Shown here one piece after another: positions 8,600-17,800 of a DNA stretch of 64,000 bases. The notes under the pieces were generated by a model that saw nothing but the letters and a program-made list of their open reading frames with translations, searched no databases and was not told the origin of the DNA. The position numbers and the translations under genes were made by a program. Each line of letters starts with the position of its first letter. Within the stretch, counting starts at the first letter, position 1. The DNA is from Bacteroidales bacterium (GTDB lineage Bacteria; Bacteroidota; Bacteroidia; Bacteroidales; UBA932): NCBI GenBank assembly GCA_017429205.1, contig JAFRPH010000062.1:131281-195280 (forward strand), in the 5' to 3' direction.

Positions 8600-9568
8600 A
8601 TGAAAGTACTCGTGACCGGGGCGGCCGGGTTTATCGGTTCAAAGCTTATGTACACGCTCGCGCAGCGTGGGGATGAGGTCGTGGGAATCGACAATTACAA
8701 TGATTATTACGATGTGCGCCTGAAGGAGGGCCGGTGCAAGGCGTTCGGGCTGGAGGTCCGGAAGATGGACCTGGCCGACAAGGAGGCCATCGACAAGCTC
8801 TTTGCCGAGGAGATGTTTGACAAGGTCGTGAACCTTGCCGCGCAGGCGGGGGTGCGGTATAGCATCACGAACCCGTATGCGTATCTGCAGAGCAATCTCG
8901 TGGGGTTCCTGAACATCCTGGAGGCCTGCCGGAACTTCGGGGTGAAGCATCTGGTATATGCTTCGTCCTCAAGCGTTTATGGAATGAACGCCAAGGTTCC
9001 GTACAGCGAGGACGACAAGGTCGACAACCCCGTTTCCCTGTACGCCGCCACCAAGAAATCCAACGAGCTGATGGCCCACAGCTATTGCAAGCTGTACGGC
9101 ATCGCGATGACCGGCCTGCGGTATTTCACCGTCTATGGACCCTGGGGCCGGCCGGACATGGCGCCGATGCTGTTTGCGCGCGCCATCTCGAAGGGGGAGA
9201 CCATCAAGGTCTTCAACCACGGCGACATGATCCGCGACTTCACCTTCATCGACGACATCGTCGCCGGCACCGTCGGCTGTCTGGACCATCTGCCGGAGCC
9301 GGATGCGAACGGCCTCCGGTATCGAGTCTATAACATCGGCTGTTCCCATCCCGTGAAACTGATGGACTTCATCTCCGAGATCGAGCAGGCGCTCGGCGTG
9401 GAGGCGAAGAAGGAGTTCCTGCCGATGCAGCCCGGGGACGTCTATCAGACCAATGCCGACACCACCAAGCTCGAGGCGGAGATCGGCTACAAGCCCGTCG
9501 TGCGGCTGCACGAGGGCATCGGCAAGTTCATCGACTGGTACCAGAGCGACCTTAACCCGTTGAAATAA
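8600..9568 (+). CDS. NAD-dependent UDP-uronate (UDP-glucuronate) 4-epimerase-like SDR protein
   Basis: The start at 8600 (MKVLVTGAAGFIGS) is chosen because it follows the promoter and puts the Rossmann motif at the N-terminus; the frame is open further up to 8522. The 322-residue extended SDR protein has the NAD-binding TGAAGFIG, the YNDYYDVRLKEGR segment typical of UDP-glucuronate 4-epimerases, the catalytic SSSVYG and YAATKKSNE (Tyr-x-x-x-Lys), and RYFTVYGPWGRPDMAP. It would interconvert UDP-glucuronate and UDP-galacturonate in the cytoplasm. It heads an operon with a GHMP sugar kinase, a nucleotidyltransferase and UDP-glucose dehydrogenase, which together could make or salvage UDP-uronates for a surface polysaccharide. 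Confidence 0.8.
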   Translation: MKVLVTGAAGFIGSKLMYTLAQRGDEVVGIDNYNDYYDVRLKEGRCKAFGLEVRKMDLADKEAIDKLFAEEMFDKVVNLAAQAGVRYSITNPYAYLQSNLVGFLNILEACRNFGVKHLVYASSSSVYGMNAKVPYSEDDKVDNPVSLYAATKKSNELMAHSYCKLYGIAMTGLRYFTVYGPWGRPDMAPMLFARAISKGETIKVFNHGDMIRDFTFIDDIVAGTVGCLDHLPEPDANGLRYRVYNIGCSHPVKLMDFISEIEQALGVEAKKEFLPMQPGDVYQTNADTTKLEAEIGYKPVVRLHEGIGKFIDWYQSDLNPLK

Positions 9569-9569
9569 A

Positions 9570-10742
9570 ATGCGCTGCGAAGACCGATTCTATGAAACCT
9601 ACGGCCGGGACTACGACGGCCTGGCCTTCTGTCCCTACCGCATCTGCCCGATCGGGGCGCATTCCGACCACAACTTCGGCAAGATCACCGGCCTGGCCAT
9701 CGACAAGGGCATCCATTTCGCGTATGCCGCCAAGCAGAACGGCGTGGTGGAGGTTTCCTCCCTGCAGTTCCCGAAGCGGGCGCAGTGGCACATCGAGAGC
9801 GTCCCGCCCCGGAAAGTGGGGGACTGGGCCGATTATCTCCGCGGCGCCACCCAGGTGCTGGAGCAGCGGTACCGCCTCCGGGTGGGCCTCTGCGGCGTGA
9901 TCGAGGGCAGCCTGCCCATCGGCGGCCTCTCTTCGTCGGCCGCCGTCACGATCGTCTTCCTGTCGGCCCTTGCGCAGGTGAACGGCATCAAGCTGGAGGC
10001 GCAGGAGCTGATCGACTTGGCCTTCCACGCCGAACTGGACTATGTGGGCGTTTCCGTGGGCAAGCTGGACCAGAGCTGCGAAGTGCTGGGCCGGGCGGAC
10101 CATCTGCTGTATCTGGACACCCTGGACGGTCGATATGAACTGATTCCCCAGCATTCGGCGATGAAGCCGTACCGGATCGCGATCTTCTTCTCCGGACTGG
10201 AGCACAGCCTGGCGGGTTCCAAGTACAATATGCGCGTGGACGAGCTCCGCGCCGGCGTGTACGCCTTGCAGGCGTTCGCCGGCCTGGAATACGGAAAGTT
10301 CAACCAGGCGGCGGCCCGGTATGTCCCCCGGGACGTGTACGAGACGTACAAGGACCGTCTTCCGGAGCCTTGGCGCAAGCGCTGCGAACACTGGTATACC
10401 GAATTCGAGCGCGTGGAAAAAGGGGCGGAGGCCTGGCGACGCGGCGACATCGACACATACGGACGCCTCTCCTTCGAGTCCGGCTGGAGCAGCATCCACA
10501 ATTGGGAATCCGGCGCCCCGGAGCAGATCCGCCTGTACGAGATCATGCGGGAGACCGAGGGCATCTACGGCGGCCGATTCTCCGGCGCGGGCTTCAAGGG
10601 CTGCTGCATGGCCCTGGTCGATCCCGCCCAGGCCGACCGGATCGCCGATGCGGTGACCCGGGCCTATCTGAAGGACTTCCCGGCCCTGTCCGACAAGTAC
10701 GGCGTATATATGTGCAACAGTTCTGACGGTCTTTCCCTATGA
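9570..10742 (+). CDS. GHMP-family sugar-1-kinase, galacturonokinase/galactokinase-like
   Basis: The 390-residue protein has the GHMP kinase layout: a substrate-binding start (PYRICPIGAHSDHNFG, residues about 23-38), the ATP-binding loop GSLPIGGLSSSAAV (about 112-125), a DQS motif and the C-terminal GRFSGAGFKGCCMAL. PYRICPxGAHxDH is closer to what I recall of plant galacturonokinase than to galactokinase (GRVNLIGEHTDY). It would phosphorylate a free sugar or uronate at C1. The start is 1 bp after the epimerase stop, and its end overlaps the nucleotidyltransferase gene by 4 bp, so the sugar 1-phosphate could be passed directly to that enzyme. Substrate identity is inferred. Confidence 0.7.
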   Translation: MRCEDRFYETYGRDYDGLAFCPYRICPIGAHSDHNFGKITGLAIDKGIHFAYAAKQNGVVEVSSLQFPKRAQWHIESVPPRKVGDWADYLRGATQVLEQRYRLRVGLCGVIEGSLPIGGLSSSAAVTIVFLSALAQVNGIKLEAQELIDLAFHAELDYVGVSVGKLDQSCEVLGRADHLLYLDTLDGRYELIPQHSAMKPYRIAIFFSGLEHSLAGSKYNMRVDELRAGVYALQAFAGLEYGKFNQAAARYVPRDVYETYKDRLPEPWRKRCEHWYTEFERVEKGAEAWRRGDIDTYGRLSFESGWSSIHNWESGAPEQIRLYEIMRETEGIYGGRFSGAGFKGCCMALVDPAQADRIADAVTRAYLKDFPALSDKYGVYMCNSSDGLSL

Positions 10743-11515
10743 AATGCCTGATCCTTGCCGCCGGCTACGCCACGCGGCTCTATCCCTTGACGGAAAACTT
10801 CCCCAAACCCCTCCTGAAGGTGGGGGAGAAGACCATCCTGGACTGGCTCATCGACGATGTCGACACGGCCGGCCTCATCGATGAATACATCGTCATTTCC
10901 AATCACAAGTTCGCCCCGATTTTCAAAGACTGGGCGAAAGAGATTCCCGGTCAAGCCGGGAATGACGTCGGTCGTCATGCCCGACTTGATCGGGCATCTA
11001 TCACCGTCCTGGACGACGGAACGTCGTCGAACGAGACCCGGCTCGGAGCGGTGCGCGACATCCAGTTCGCCATCGACACGCTCGGACTGGACGACGACCT
11101 GCTGGTGATGGCGGGGGACAACCTGCTGGATTTCAGCCTGGTACGTTTCCTGGAATATGCGCGGGAGAAGGGTACGTCCTGCGTGATGCGCTACTATGAG
11201 CCGTCGGAGGAGAAGCTCCATAAGACCGGCGTGGCGACGGTGGACGAGGACGGCCTGATCCTGGAAATGGAGGAGAAACCGGCCTGTCCCAAGAGCCATT
11301 GGTGCTGCCCGCCGTTCTATTTCTACCGCCGGAGCGATGTGCCGCTCGTGAAGGTGGGCATCGACAGCGGGTGCGGGGTGGACGCCCCCGGCAGCTTCAT
11401 CGCCTGGCTCTCCGCGCAGACGCCTGTGCACGCCTGGGAGATGCCCGGGCATCGTTTCGATATCGGCAATCTGGCCTCCTACGAGGAGGTCAAACGCAAC
11501 TACAAAGGCTTATGA
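10739..11515 (+). CDS. Sugar-phosphate nucleotidyltransferase with an in-frame palindromic insertion
   Basis: The 258-residue protein opens with the NTP-transferase signature [40 protein letters not shown]. It continues with [32 protein letters not shown] and a C-terminal GHRFDIGN. It would transfer UMP (or dTMP/GMP) onto a sugar 1-phosphate, probably the product of the kinase just upstream. Between WAKE and ITVLDDGT, residues about 69-88 read [19 protein letters not shown]. This is not family sequence: it is the translation of the head-to-head dispersed palindrome at 10941-10999. The reading frame and all visible motifs on both sides remain intact. The gene overlaps its neighbours by 4 bp on both sides. 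Confidence 0.8.
   Translation: MKCLILAAGYATRLYPLTENFPKPLLKVGEKTILDWLIDDVDTAGLIDEYIVISNHKFAPIFKDWAKEIPGQAGNDVGRHARLDRASITVLDDGTSSNETRLGAVRDIQFAIDTLGLDDDLLVMAGDNLLDFSLVRFLEYAREKGTSCVMRYYEPSEEKLHKTGVATVDEDGLILEMEEKPACPKSHWCCPPFYFYRRSDVPLVKVGIDSGCGVDAPGSFIAWLSAQTPVHAWEMPGHRFDIGNLASYEEVKRNYKGL
10941..10999. repeat. Head-to-head pair of family A palindromes (REPIN-like) inside a coding sequence
   Basis: The first copy is inverted (AGATTCCCGGTCAAGCCGGG, then AATGAC). After GTCG the second copy is in direct orientation (GTCATGCCCGACTTGATCGG, then GCATCT). Each copy is a hairpin (stems 10943-10950/10956-10963 and 10977-10984/10990-10997). Two REP-like units in opposite orientation around a short spacer is the REPIN arrangement. 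It lies within the nucleotidyltransferase gene without breaking its frame. Confidence 0.85.
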
Positions 11516-12777
11516 AAATCGCAGTAGCAGGAACCGGCTATGTCGGCCTTTCCATCGCGACGCTGCTGTCGCAGCGGAACCCGGTCGTGGCCGTGGACGT
11601 CATCCCCGAGAAGGTGGAGAAGATCAACCGCCGGGAGAGCCCCATCGCGGACGAATATCTGGAGAAATACCTGACGGAGAAGCCCCTCGACCTCACCGCC
11701 ACGCTGGACGGCCGGGCGGCGTACCGCGATGTCGACTTCGTCGTCATCGCCGCCCCCACCAATTACGACCCCAAGAAGAACTTCTTCGACACCTCCCACG
11801 TGGAGGAGGTCATCGAACTGGTCCTGGAGGTCAATCCGGACGCCGTGATGGTGATCAAGTCCACCGTTCCGGTGGGCTACACAAAGGCCGCGCGGGAGAA
11901 GTTCTCCTATCGGGAACGGCTCTCCGACGGCACTTTCCGCGTCGTCACTCCGAAGATCCTCTTCGCCCCGGAATTCCTCCGCGAGTCCAAGGCGCTCTAT
12001 GACAACTTGTATCCTTCCCGGATCATCGTCGGGTACGACGGCGAGGCGCTGGAAAGCGCCGCGCACACCTTTGCGGAGCTCATCAAGGCGGGCGCCCTCA
12101 AGGAGGACGTGCCGGTCCTGTATATGGGCACCACCGAGGCGGAGGCGGTGAAGCTGTTCGCCAATACCTACCTGGCGCTGCGGGTGTCCTACTTCAATGA
12201 GCTGGACACTTATGCGGAGATGAAAGGGCTTGACACCCAGGCGATTATCGAGGGCGTGTGCCTGGATCCCCGCATCGGCGCGCACTACAACAATCCGAGC
12301 TTCGGCTACGGCGGCTACTGCCTCCCGAAGGACACGAAGCAGCTGCTGGCGAACTTCAACGACGTGCCGGAGAACCTCATCAAGGCCATCGTGGAATCGA
12401 ACCGGACCCGGAAGGACTACATCGCGGACCGCGTGCTGGAAATGGCCGGCTATTACACCGCCTCCAGCGCTTTCGACACGGCGAAGGAAAAGGAAGTCGT
12501 CGTGGGCGTATACCGCCTCACGATGAAGACGGGCTCCGACAATTTCCGCCAGTCCGCCATCCAGGGCATCATGAAACGTATCAAGGCGAAAGGCGCGAAG
12601 GTCATCGTCTACGAGCCTACGCTTCCGGACGGCATCACCTTCTTCGGCTCCCGGGTCATGAACGATCTGGCCGCCTTCAAGGCCCAGGCCCAGGCCATCA
12701 TCGCCAACCGCTACGACCCGGCCCTCGACGACGTCGCGGACAAGGTGTATACCCGGGATATCTTCAAGCGGGACTAG
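11512..12777 (+). CDS. ugd: UDP-glucose 6-dehydrogenase
   Basis: The start at 11512 ([20 protein letters not shown]) overlaps the previous stop by 4 bp; the frame is open further upstream but only as a shadow of the preceding gene. The 421-residue protein has the N-terminal Rossmann GTGYVGLS, the [11 protein letters not shown] strand, [20 protein letters not shown] and the catalytic Cys in [18 protein letters not shown]-terminal UDP-binding domain follows. It oxidises UDP-glucose to UDP-glucuronate with two NAD+, which supplies the substrate of the epimerase at the head of the operon. The length fits the short class of the family. Confidence 0.88.
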   Translation: MKIAVAGTGYVGLSIATLLSQRNPVVAVDVIPEKVEKINRRESPIADEYLEKYLTEKPLDLTATLDGRAAYRDVDFVVIAAPTNYDPKKNFFDTSHVEEVIELVLEVNPDAVMVIKSTVPVGYTKAAREKFSYRERLSDGTFRVVTPKILFAPEFLRESKALYDNLYPSRIIVGYDGEALESAAHTFAELIKAGALKEDVPVLYMGTTEAEAVKLFANTYLALRVSYFNELDTYAEMKGLDTQAIIEGVCLDPRIGAHYNNPSFGYGGYCLPKDTKQLLANFNDVPENLIKAIVESNRTRKDYIADRVLEMAGYYTASSAFDTAKEKEVVVGVYRLTMKTGSDNFRQSAIQGIMKRIKAKGAKVIVYEPTLPDGITFFGSRVMNDLAAFKAQAQAIIANRYDPALDDVADKVYTRDIFKRD

Positions 12778-12779
12778 CC

Positions 12780-13118
12780 ATGAAGCGTTACTGCCAGACC
12801 CTCGAGCTCCGGGACGATCCGGAGCTGATCGAAAAGTACTGCGAGGCCCACGCCCACGTATGGCCCGAGATCCAGGCCGGCATCCGCGAAGTCGGCATCC
12901 TGGATATGCAAATCTACCGCCTGGGCACCCGCCTGTTCATGATTATGGACACGGTCGACGACTTCGACTTCGTCGCCGACAACGCCCGCCTCGCCACCCT
13001 TCCGCGCCAGGCCGAATGGGAGGCGTATGTCGCCCGATTCCAGGGCTGCGACCCCGCCGCCCCCAGCACCGCCAAATGGCGGCTGATGGAAAAGATTTTC
13101 GAGCTGGAGAAGCCCTGA
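12780..13118 (+). CDS. L-rhamnose mutarotase-like protein (RhaM/DUF718 family)
   Basis: ATG at 12780, 2 bp after the ugd stop; the open frame upstream is a shadow of ugd. The 112-residue product has the family pattern YCEAHAHVWPEIQAGIREVG, then IYRLGTRLFMIMDT and a C-terminal Trp/Lys segment ending KIFELEKP, at the usual length (about 104-112). RhaM-type enzymes interconvert the alpha and beta anomers of L-rhamnose, and relatives act on L-fucose. In this operon it may supply the anomer used by the GHMP kinase; that is inference. Confidence 0.7.
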   Translation: MKRYCQTLELRDDPELIEKYCEAHAHVWPEIQAGIREVGILDMQIYRLGTRLFMIMDTVDDFDFVADNARLATLPRQAEWEAYVARFQGCDPAAPSTAKWRLMEKIFELEKP

Positions 13119-13158
13119 GTCCCGCTGACCCCGGAGACATTTTTAATAACGCTATACG

Positions 13159-14634
13159 ATGACTAAATCCTGGACCTTCGTCACGGCGCTGCTGCTTTTC
13201 GCCGCCTGTACAAACTATCCCGATCATTCCGTGGTCGTGAACAGCACGGATGCGCTGGTCGAGACCTGCTACGGAACCCTCTGCGGGTACATCGAGGACG
13301 GTATCTACACTTTCAAAGGCGTGCGGTACGCGCAGGCGGACCGGTTCATGCCGCCGCGGGACCCGGATCCCTGGGAGGGGGTGGAGACGGCGCTTTATTA
13401 TGGACACCAATGCCATCAGGGCCCGCGTTTAACGTGGGAGGATGACGGCGAAGCGTTCCTGTACCAGTGGGACGACGGCGTGCAGTCGGACGACTGCCAG
13501 TTCCTGAACGTCTGGACTAGTGGCATCAACGACGGCAAGAAGCGGCCGGTGATGGTGTGGCTCCACGGCGGCGGGTACGCGATGGGCGCGAGCAGCGAAC
13601 TGCCGTTCTATGACGGCGCGAACCTGGCGCGCAAGGGCGTGGTGCTCGTGAGCATCAACCATCGGCTCAACATCCTTGGTTTCATGGACCTGTCCGATTT
13701 CGGCGAGAAGTACAAGTATTCCGGCGTGACGGGCGTGATGGATATGGTCAAGGCCCTGGAATGGGTCCACAAGAACATCGCGGCTTTCGGCGGCGACCCC
13801 GACAACGTGACCATCTTCGGCCAGTCGGGCGGTGGCGGCAAGGTGAACATCCTGATGGGCACGCCGTCCGCCAAGGGCCTCTTCCACCGCGGCATCATCG
13901 AGTCCGGGTCGATGCTTTCCCTGGCCGATCCCGCCGTTTCCCGCTCGATGGCGCGCAAGTCGGTCGAGAAGCTCGGACTGGACGAGACCACCATCGACAA
14001 GATTCAGGACCTCCCGTATGACGAACTCCTCGCCGCGGCGACGGACGCCGTCATTGATGTGTATCCGGAGAATATGTTTTACAAGAGCTACGGCGCCGGA
14101 ATGTGGTTCCAGCCGGTCCTGGACGGGGAAGTCATCCCGTATCCGTTGACGGATCCGCGCGTCGCGGAATTCTCGACGGGTCTCCCCACCATCATCGGCT
14201 GCAACTTCTCCGAGAACGGTATGCTCAAGGGCGTTTACCAGAACGCGGACCTGCGATACGCGATGGGGGACACCAAGCAGTATCTCTATGTGTTTGCGAA
14301 GCCCTCCCCGCATATGGACGGCACTTTTGCGACCAATCACTGCACCGAGATGCCGTTCGTGTTCAACAACATCTGGCTCGGCCGCTTCATGGTGGGCTGC
14401 GACAAATCCGCCTACAAGCTCGCCGACTTCATGAGCGATGTCTGGGTCTCCTTCGCCAAGAACGGCGTACCCGACGTCAAGCGCTTCAAGTGGGAAGTCT
14501 ACAACCCCGACACGAAACCGATGGTCGTCTTCAACGACAAAACCGTCACCGTCCACGCCGGCGACCCCTTCTTCGCCGACATGGCCGCCTACAAGGCCCA
14601 AACCTGGAAGTACCGGAAACCGTGGTGGGAATGA
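13159..14634 (+). CDS. Secreted type-B carboxylesterase lipoprotein
   Basis: The 491-residue protein starts with a lipoprotein signal peptide (FVTALLLFAACTNYP, Cys at about 17). The carboxylesterase/para-nitrobenzyl-esterase fold is evident from GVRYAQADRFMPP, the oxyanion-hole VWLHGGGYAMG, the nucleophile elbow TIFGQSGGGGKVN and the His region HCTEMPFVFNN. A catalytic acid probably lies in CNFSENGML. It would sit on a membrane facing the periplasm or outside and remove ester groups, for example from decorated glycans. It follows the nucleotide-sugar operon after 40 bp and ends at a strong terminator. Confidence 0.8.
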   Translation: MTKSWTFVTALLLFAACTNYPDHSVVVNSTDALVETCYGTLCGYIEDGIYTFKGVRYAQADRFMPPRDPDPWEGVETALYYGHQCHQGPRLTWEDDGEAFLYQWDDGVQSDDCQFLNVWTSGINDGKKRPVMVWLHGGGYAMGASSELPFYDGANLARKGVVLVSINHRLNILGFMDLSDFGEKYKYSGVTGVMDMVKALEWVHKNIAAFGGDPDNVTIFGQSGGGGKVNILMGTPSAKGLFHRGIIESGSMLSLADPAVSRSMARKSVEKLGLDETTIDKIQDLPYDELLAAATDAVIDVYPENMFYKSYGAGMWFQPVLDGEVIPYPLTDPRVAEFSTGLPTIIGCNFSENGMLKGVYQNADLRYAMGDTKQYLYVFAKPSPHMDGTFATNHCTEMPFVFNNIWLGRFMVGCDKSAYKLADFMSDVWVSFAKNGVPDVKRFKWEVYNPDTKPMVVFNDKTVTVHAGDPFFADMAAYKAQTWKYRKPWWE

Positions 14635-14693
14635 TGCGCCGCCGACCCCCGCTCGCGCGTTGAATGTAATTCGCTGAATATCAATGAAATGCA

Positions 14694-14729
14694 CAAAAGT
14701 CTCTGGGGAAAATGCCCCAGAGACTTTTG
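14694..14729. terminator. Rho-independent terminator, perfect 15-bp stem
   Basis: CAAAAGTCTCTGGGG (14694-14708) and CCCCAGAGACTTTTG (14715-14729) pair perfectly around a 6-nt loop. The A- and T-rich outer ends make it usable on both strands. Confidence 0.85.
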
Positions 14730-14793
14730 CGTAATCGGCTTATAATTAGTCACTTGCATTCGACGGTGCTAAAGGGAGTAAAAGTTCGGTTGG

Positions 14794-14824
14794 TTGATAT
14801 TATAGCATAATCTTGTTACCTTTG
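14794..14824 (+). promoter_or_regulatory. Bacteroidota-type promoter of the sacsin/NO VEIN-like gene
   Basis: TTG (14794-14796), 20 bp, TACCTTTG (14817-14824), 27 bp before the ATG at 14852. It excludes the earlier in-frame ATG at 14813 as the start. Confidence 0.6.
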
Positions 14825-14851
14825 TTATACTCTCCCAATCTCCCAATCAAG

Positions 14852-17800
14852 ATGAGTGAAGAAAAGAAAGCATACGGCATGAATACCCTGACTGAAATAG
14901 AGGGAGCACGCCAGGCGTTGCTAAAGGATTATTGTGACGGGACCCGCCCATTTGAAATGTCCCGGCTGCGTCAGGATCTTCGTCTGGAGGTTGACATCCA
15001 GAACAATTATCGTGGGCGCGAGGTGTTTGAGCTTCTTCAGAATGCGGATGATGCGAACTCTACATGGGCTGGAGTATCGGTGGATGGAGACGACGTTATC
15101 GTCTGTAATGGAGGAGAACCGTTCAGTGTATCTGGTTTTATGTCCATAATGATGCCCTATTCGTCCTCGAAATACGGGAAGGCCGGAGAGGGCAAGATCG
15201 GCCATAAAGGTCTTGGTTTCAGGTCGGTCTTGAATTGGACGGATGCTGTAGATATTCAAAGTGGTGGTGTGCAAGTCTCTTTTTCTAGGGATTATGCCGG
15301 AAGACTCTGGAACGATGAAGTCAAGGATAGAATTGGGGAGCCACTTTCTACTCTACTGACTGATTATGCTAATAATGTTTGCAAGCGTGACGTCCCTATT
15401 CCTGTGTTGTCAATTCCTTCCAAGTTGGAAAAGATTGTCGATGGACATACTCGTATCACGCTGTCCATCAAGCAAGAATTGAATTCTGAGATTGTAGGAC
15501 AAATCAGAGGTTTAGACGCTCATTTGCTTCTGTTCTTACGACATTTGAAGGAAATCAATCTTCCGGATCGGAAGCTTACAATTTCCCGGGAAGAGGTTGA
15601 ATCCGGTTATCTGCTCGTGGTAATTGAGGACTGTCCATCCAATGGCAGTAGCAAGAAAGAGCACTGGCTTGTCCATGCAAAACAGGGTTCTGATGCGTTC
15701 GGGGCTTATGAATTGGCTATAGCGTATCCTATGCTTGGTACAGAGTACAAAGGCGGGGCGGTTTATTCTTTCTTCCCGACTCAGATTATGCTCGATCTGC
15801 CTTGCATTGTCAACGGTACATTCGAGCTGGATTCATCCCGTAACAATATTACGACACCTATGCCACAAAATTCTTTTATGATGGATAAGATTGCTGTGGC
15901 GATGGGGGAATTGTCGGAGTATCTTGTCTCTCATCAACAGTATCGAAAGGATGTGTGGGACGCATTTCGCTTGCTAGATATGAAAGACACAACTGTCCCT
16001 GCTTTGAAGGACTTGTACACAGGACTGAAGAAGCAGAAGCAAGAAAGAAGTGTGTTCCCTGTCGCCAGGCGGGAAGATGTGTTCAAGAAATGGTCCGAGG
16101 TATGTGCTTTGTCTGAAGATCTCGCTTCGTGCCTGGTAGACAATGGTATTGAACAAGAGCATTCTTTATCCAATCATCTTGCACCTCGTTTCTCGGAGTT
16201 CGTCACGGAAGAGACAGAAATTCCAGTTACCAGCGAAATGCTTGAAAACTATGCTGGACAATGTGCTGATGATGAGTTGGCTCGTTTAATCCATGCTTTG
16301 TTCAAGTCGGGATACAGGTCTGAGGAGAAGTTGAGAATCTTACGTGGGGATAAAGGGTCTTTATTGGAGAATAATGCCCATTTCGCTGATGGCGCACGTT
16401 TCGATCAGTTGCCGTCTTTCGTCCCAATCAATTATGTCAATAAGTCTCTTCATAGTGCTTTGCTTGCGTATTCAGATTGGTATAACTATCAAGAGAACAA
16501 GAATAGGAACCTGCGAGACTCTTTGAAAGATTTCATCGATGTTTCTGTCGCCGATTTCCATACGGTTAAAGCCAGCATCTCTCGACTTTCCAATTTGTCG
16601 AAGCAGCAATATTCGGAATTGATAGTCAGCCTGTTCTTGACCTATAAGAATAGAAAAAAAGATCCTGTTGAAGCTTTTGATCCATTTTTTCACTTGAAAT
16701 TGATGGCCGCGGATGGTCATTATTACGAGGCGACGACCTTGGTTTGGGAAGGTGATGGACATTCGGATCGTTGGAAACCTTATTTTGATAATCTGTGGTA
16801 TGATGCGCTGCAAGTTTCTCAAAAGGATGAACTGCGTGATTTCTTCGTCGGATTTCTGAATGTCTCCAACTTTATCCCCAAGGAGTATGTCTTTTTTGGT
16901 GACGATCAGGATTATTTAAAACAACTGATGGAGCAGAATCGATCCTTGGAATTTGGCCGTTTTTGCCGTGATGAAGAAATCAAGAAAAAGAACTTGAACT
17001 GGGCTTTCCGGATTCTCCCGGAATTCTTTGAAGATGGTCCAGAACCGGTATCGTTGTTTATGAAAGATGTGGCCTGCCGTGAATTGCTGCTGATGAAACA
17101 GCCCATATTCTACTGGCAGAGCAAAAGCAGGCAGATGGAGTTGCCGATCAGTTATATGTCTTTTCAATGGAAACGGAATTCCGATCAGTACAAGGAACTC
17201 GTCCTGTCCGAATTGAAAGACAGTTGGTTGATTCAACAATATGGCTCATTGGGTGTTGGTGGGGAGCTTGAGTGCAAGAAGATTCTTCTTGCATTGGGGG
17301 CACGCAACCGATATGAGGATTTCTCGGTTAAGGAATTGTATGACCAGTTTAGAAAGATTGAGGAGGGGTCTGGCCCGAGTGGAGTGATGCGAAAGTATCA
17401 ATTGATTCGCCGTGCTTTGGATACCAAGTTCAAGGAAAGCCCGATAAGTGTGGAAGAAAGAGATAAATACTTGGCGGGAGTGAGTTTATTTGCCGTACAA
17501 AATGGCCGGATTGTAAAATGTGAATATGGAAAGGTTGACATTTACTATTGGGACAACGACTGCTTCCCATCCAATATATTGTCTCGGCTGCCGAAATTGT
17601 ACATTGGGAACCGGATCGGAGCTGAATCAGTCAGCAAAGTATTCGGAGTCAAGCGTGCGGAGGAAATTGAGTTCATTGTAAAGACGTCGGAAAGCAACGC
17701 TTGCAAAGACTTGGAGGAAGAATTGAAGAGTTATTTGACCAAGCGGATTCCTTACTTGCTTGCCGCCCGCTGCAAGAATTCAATCGGAGATATTGATTCA

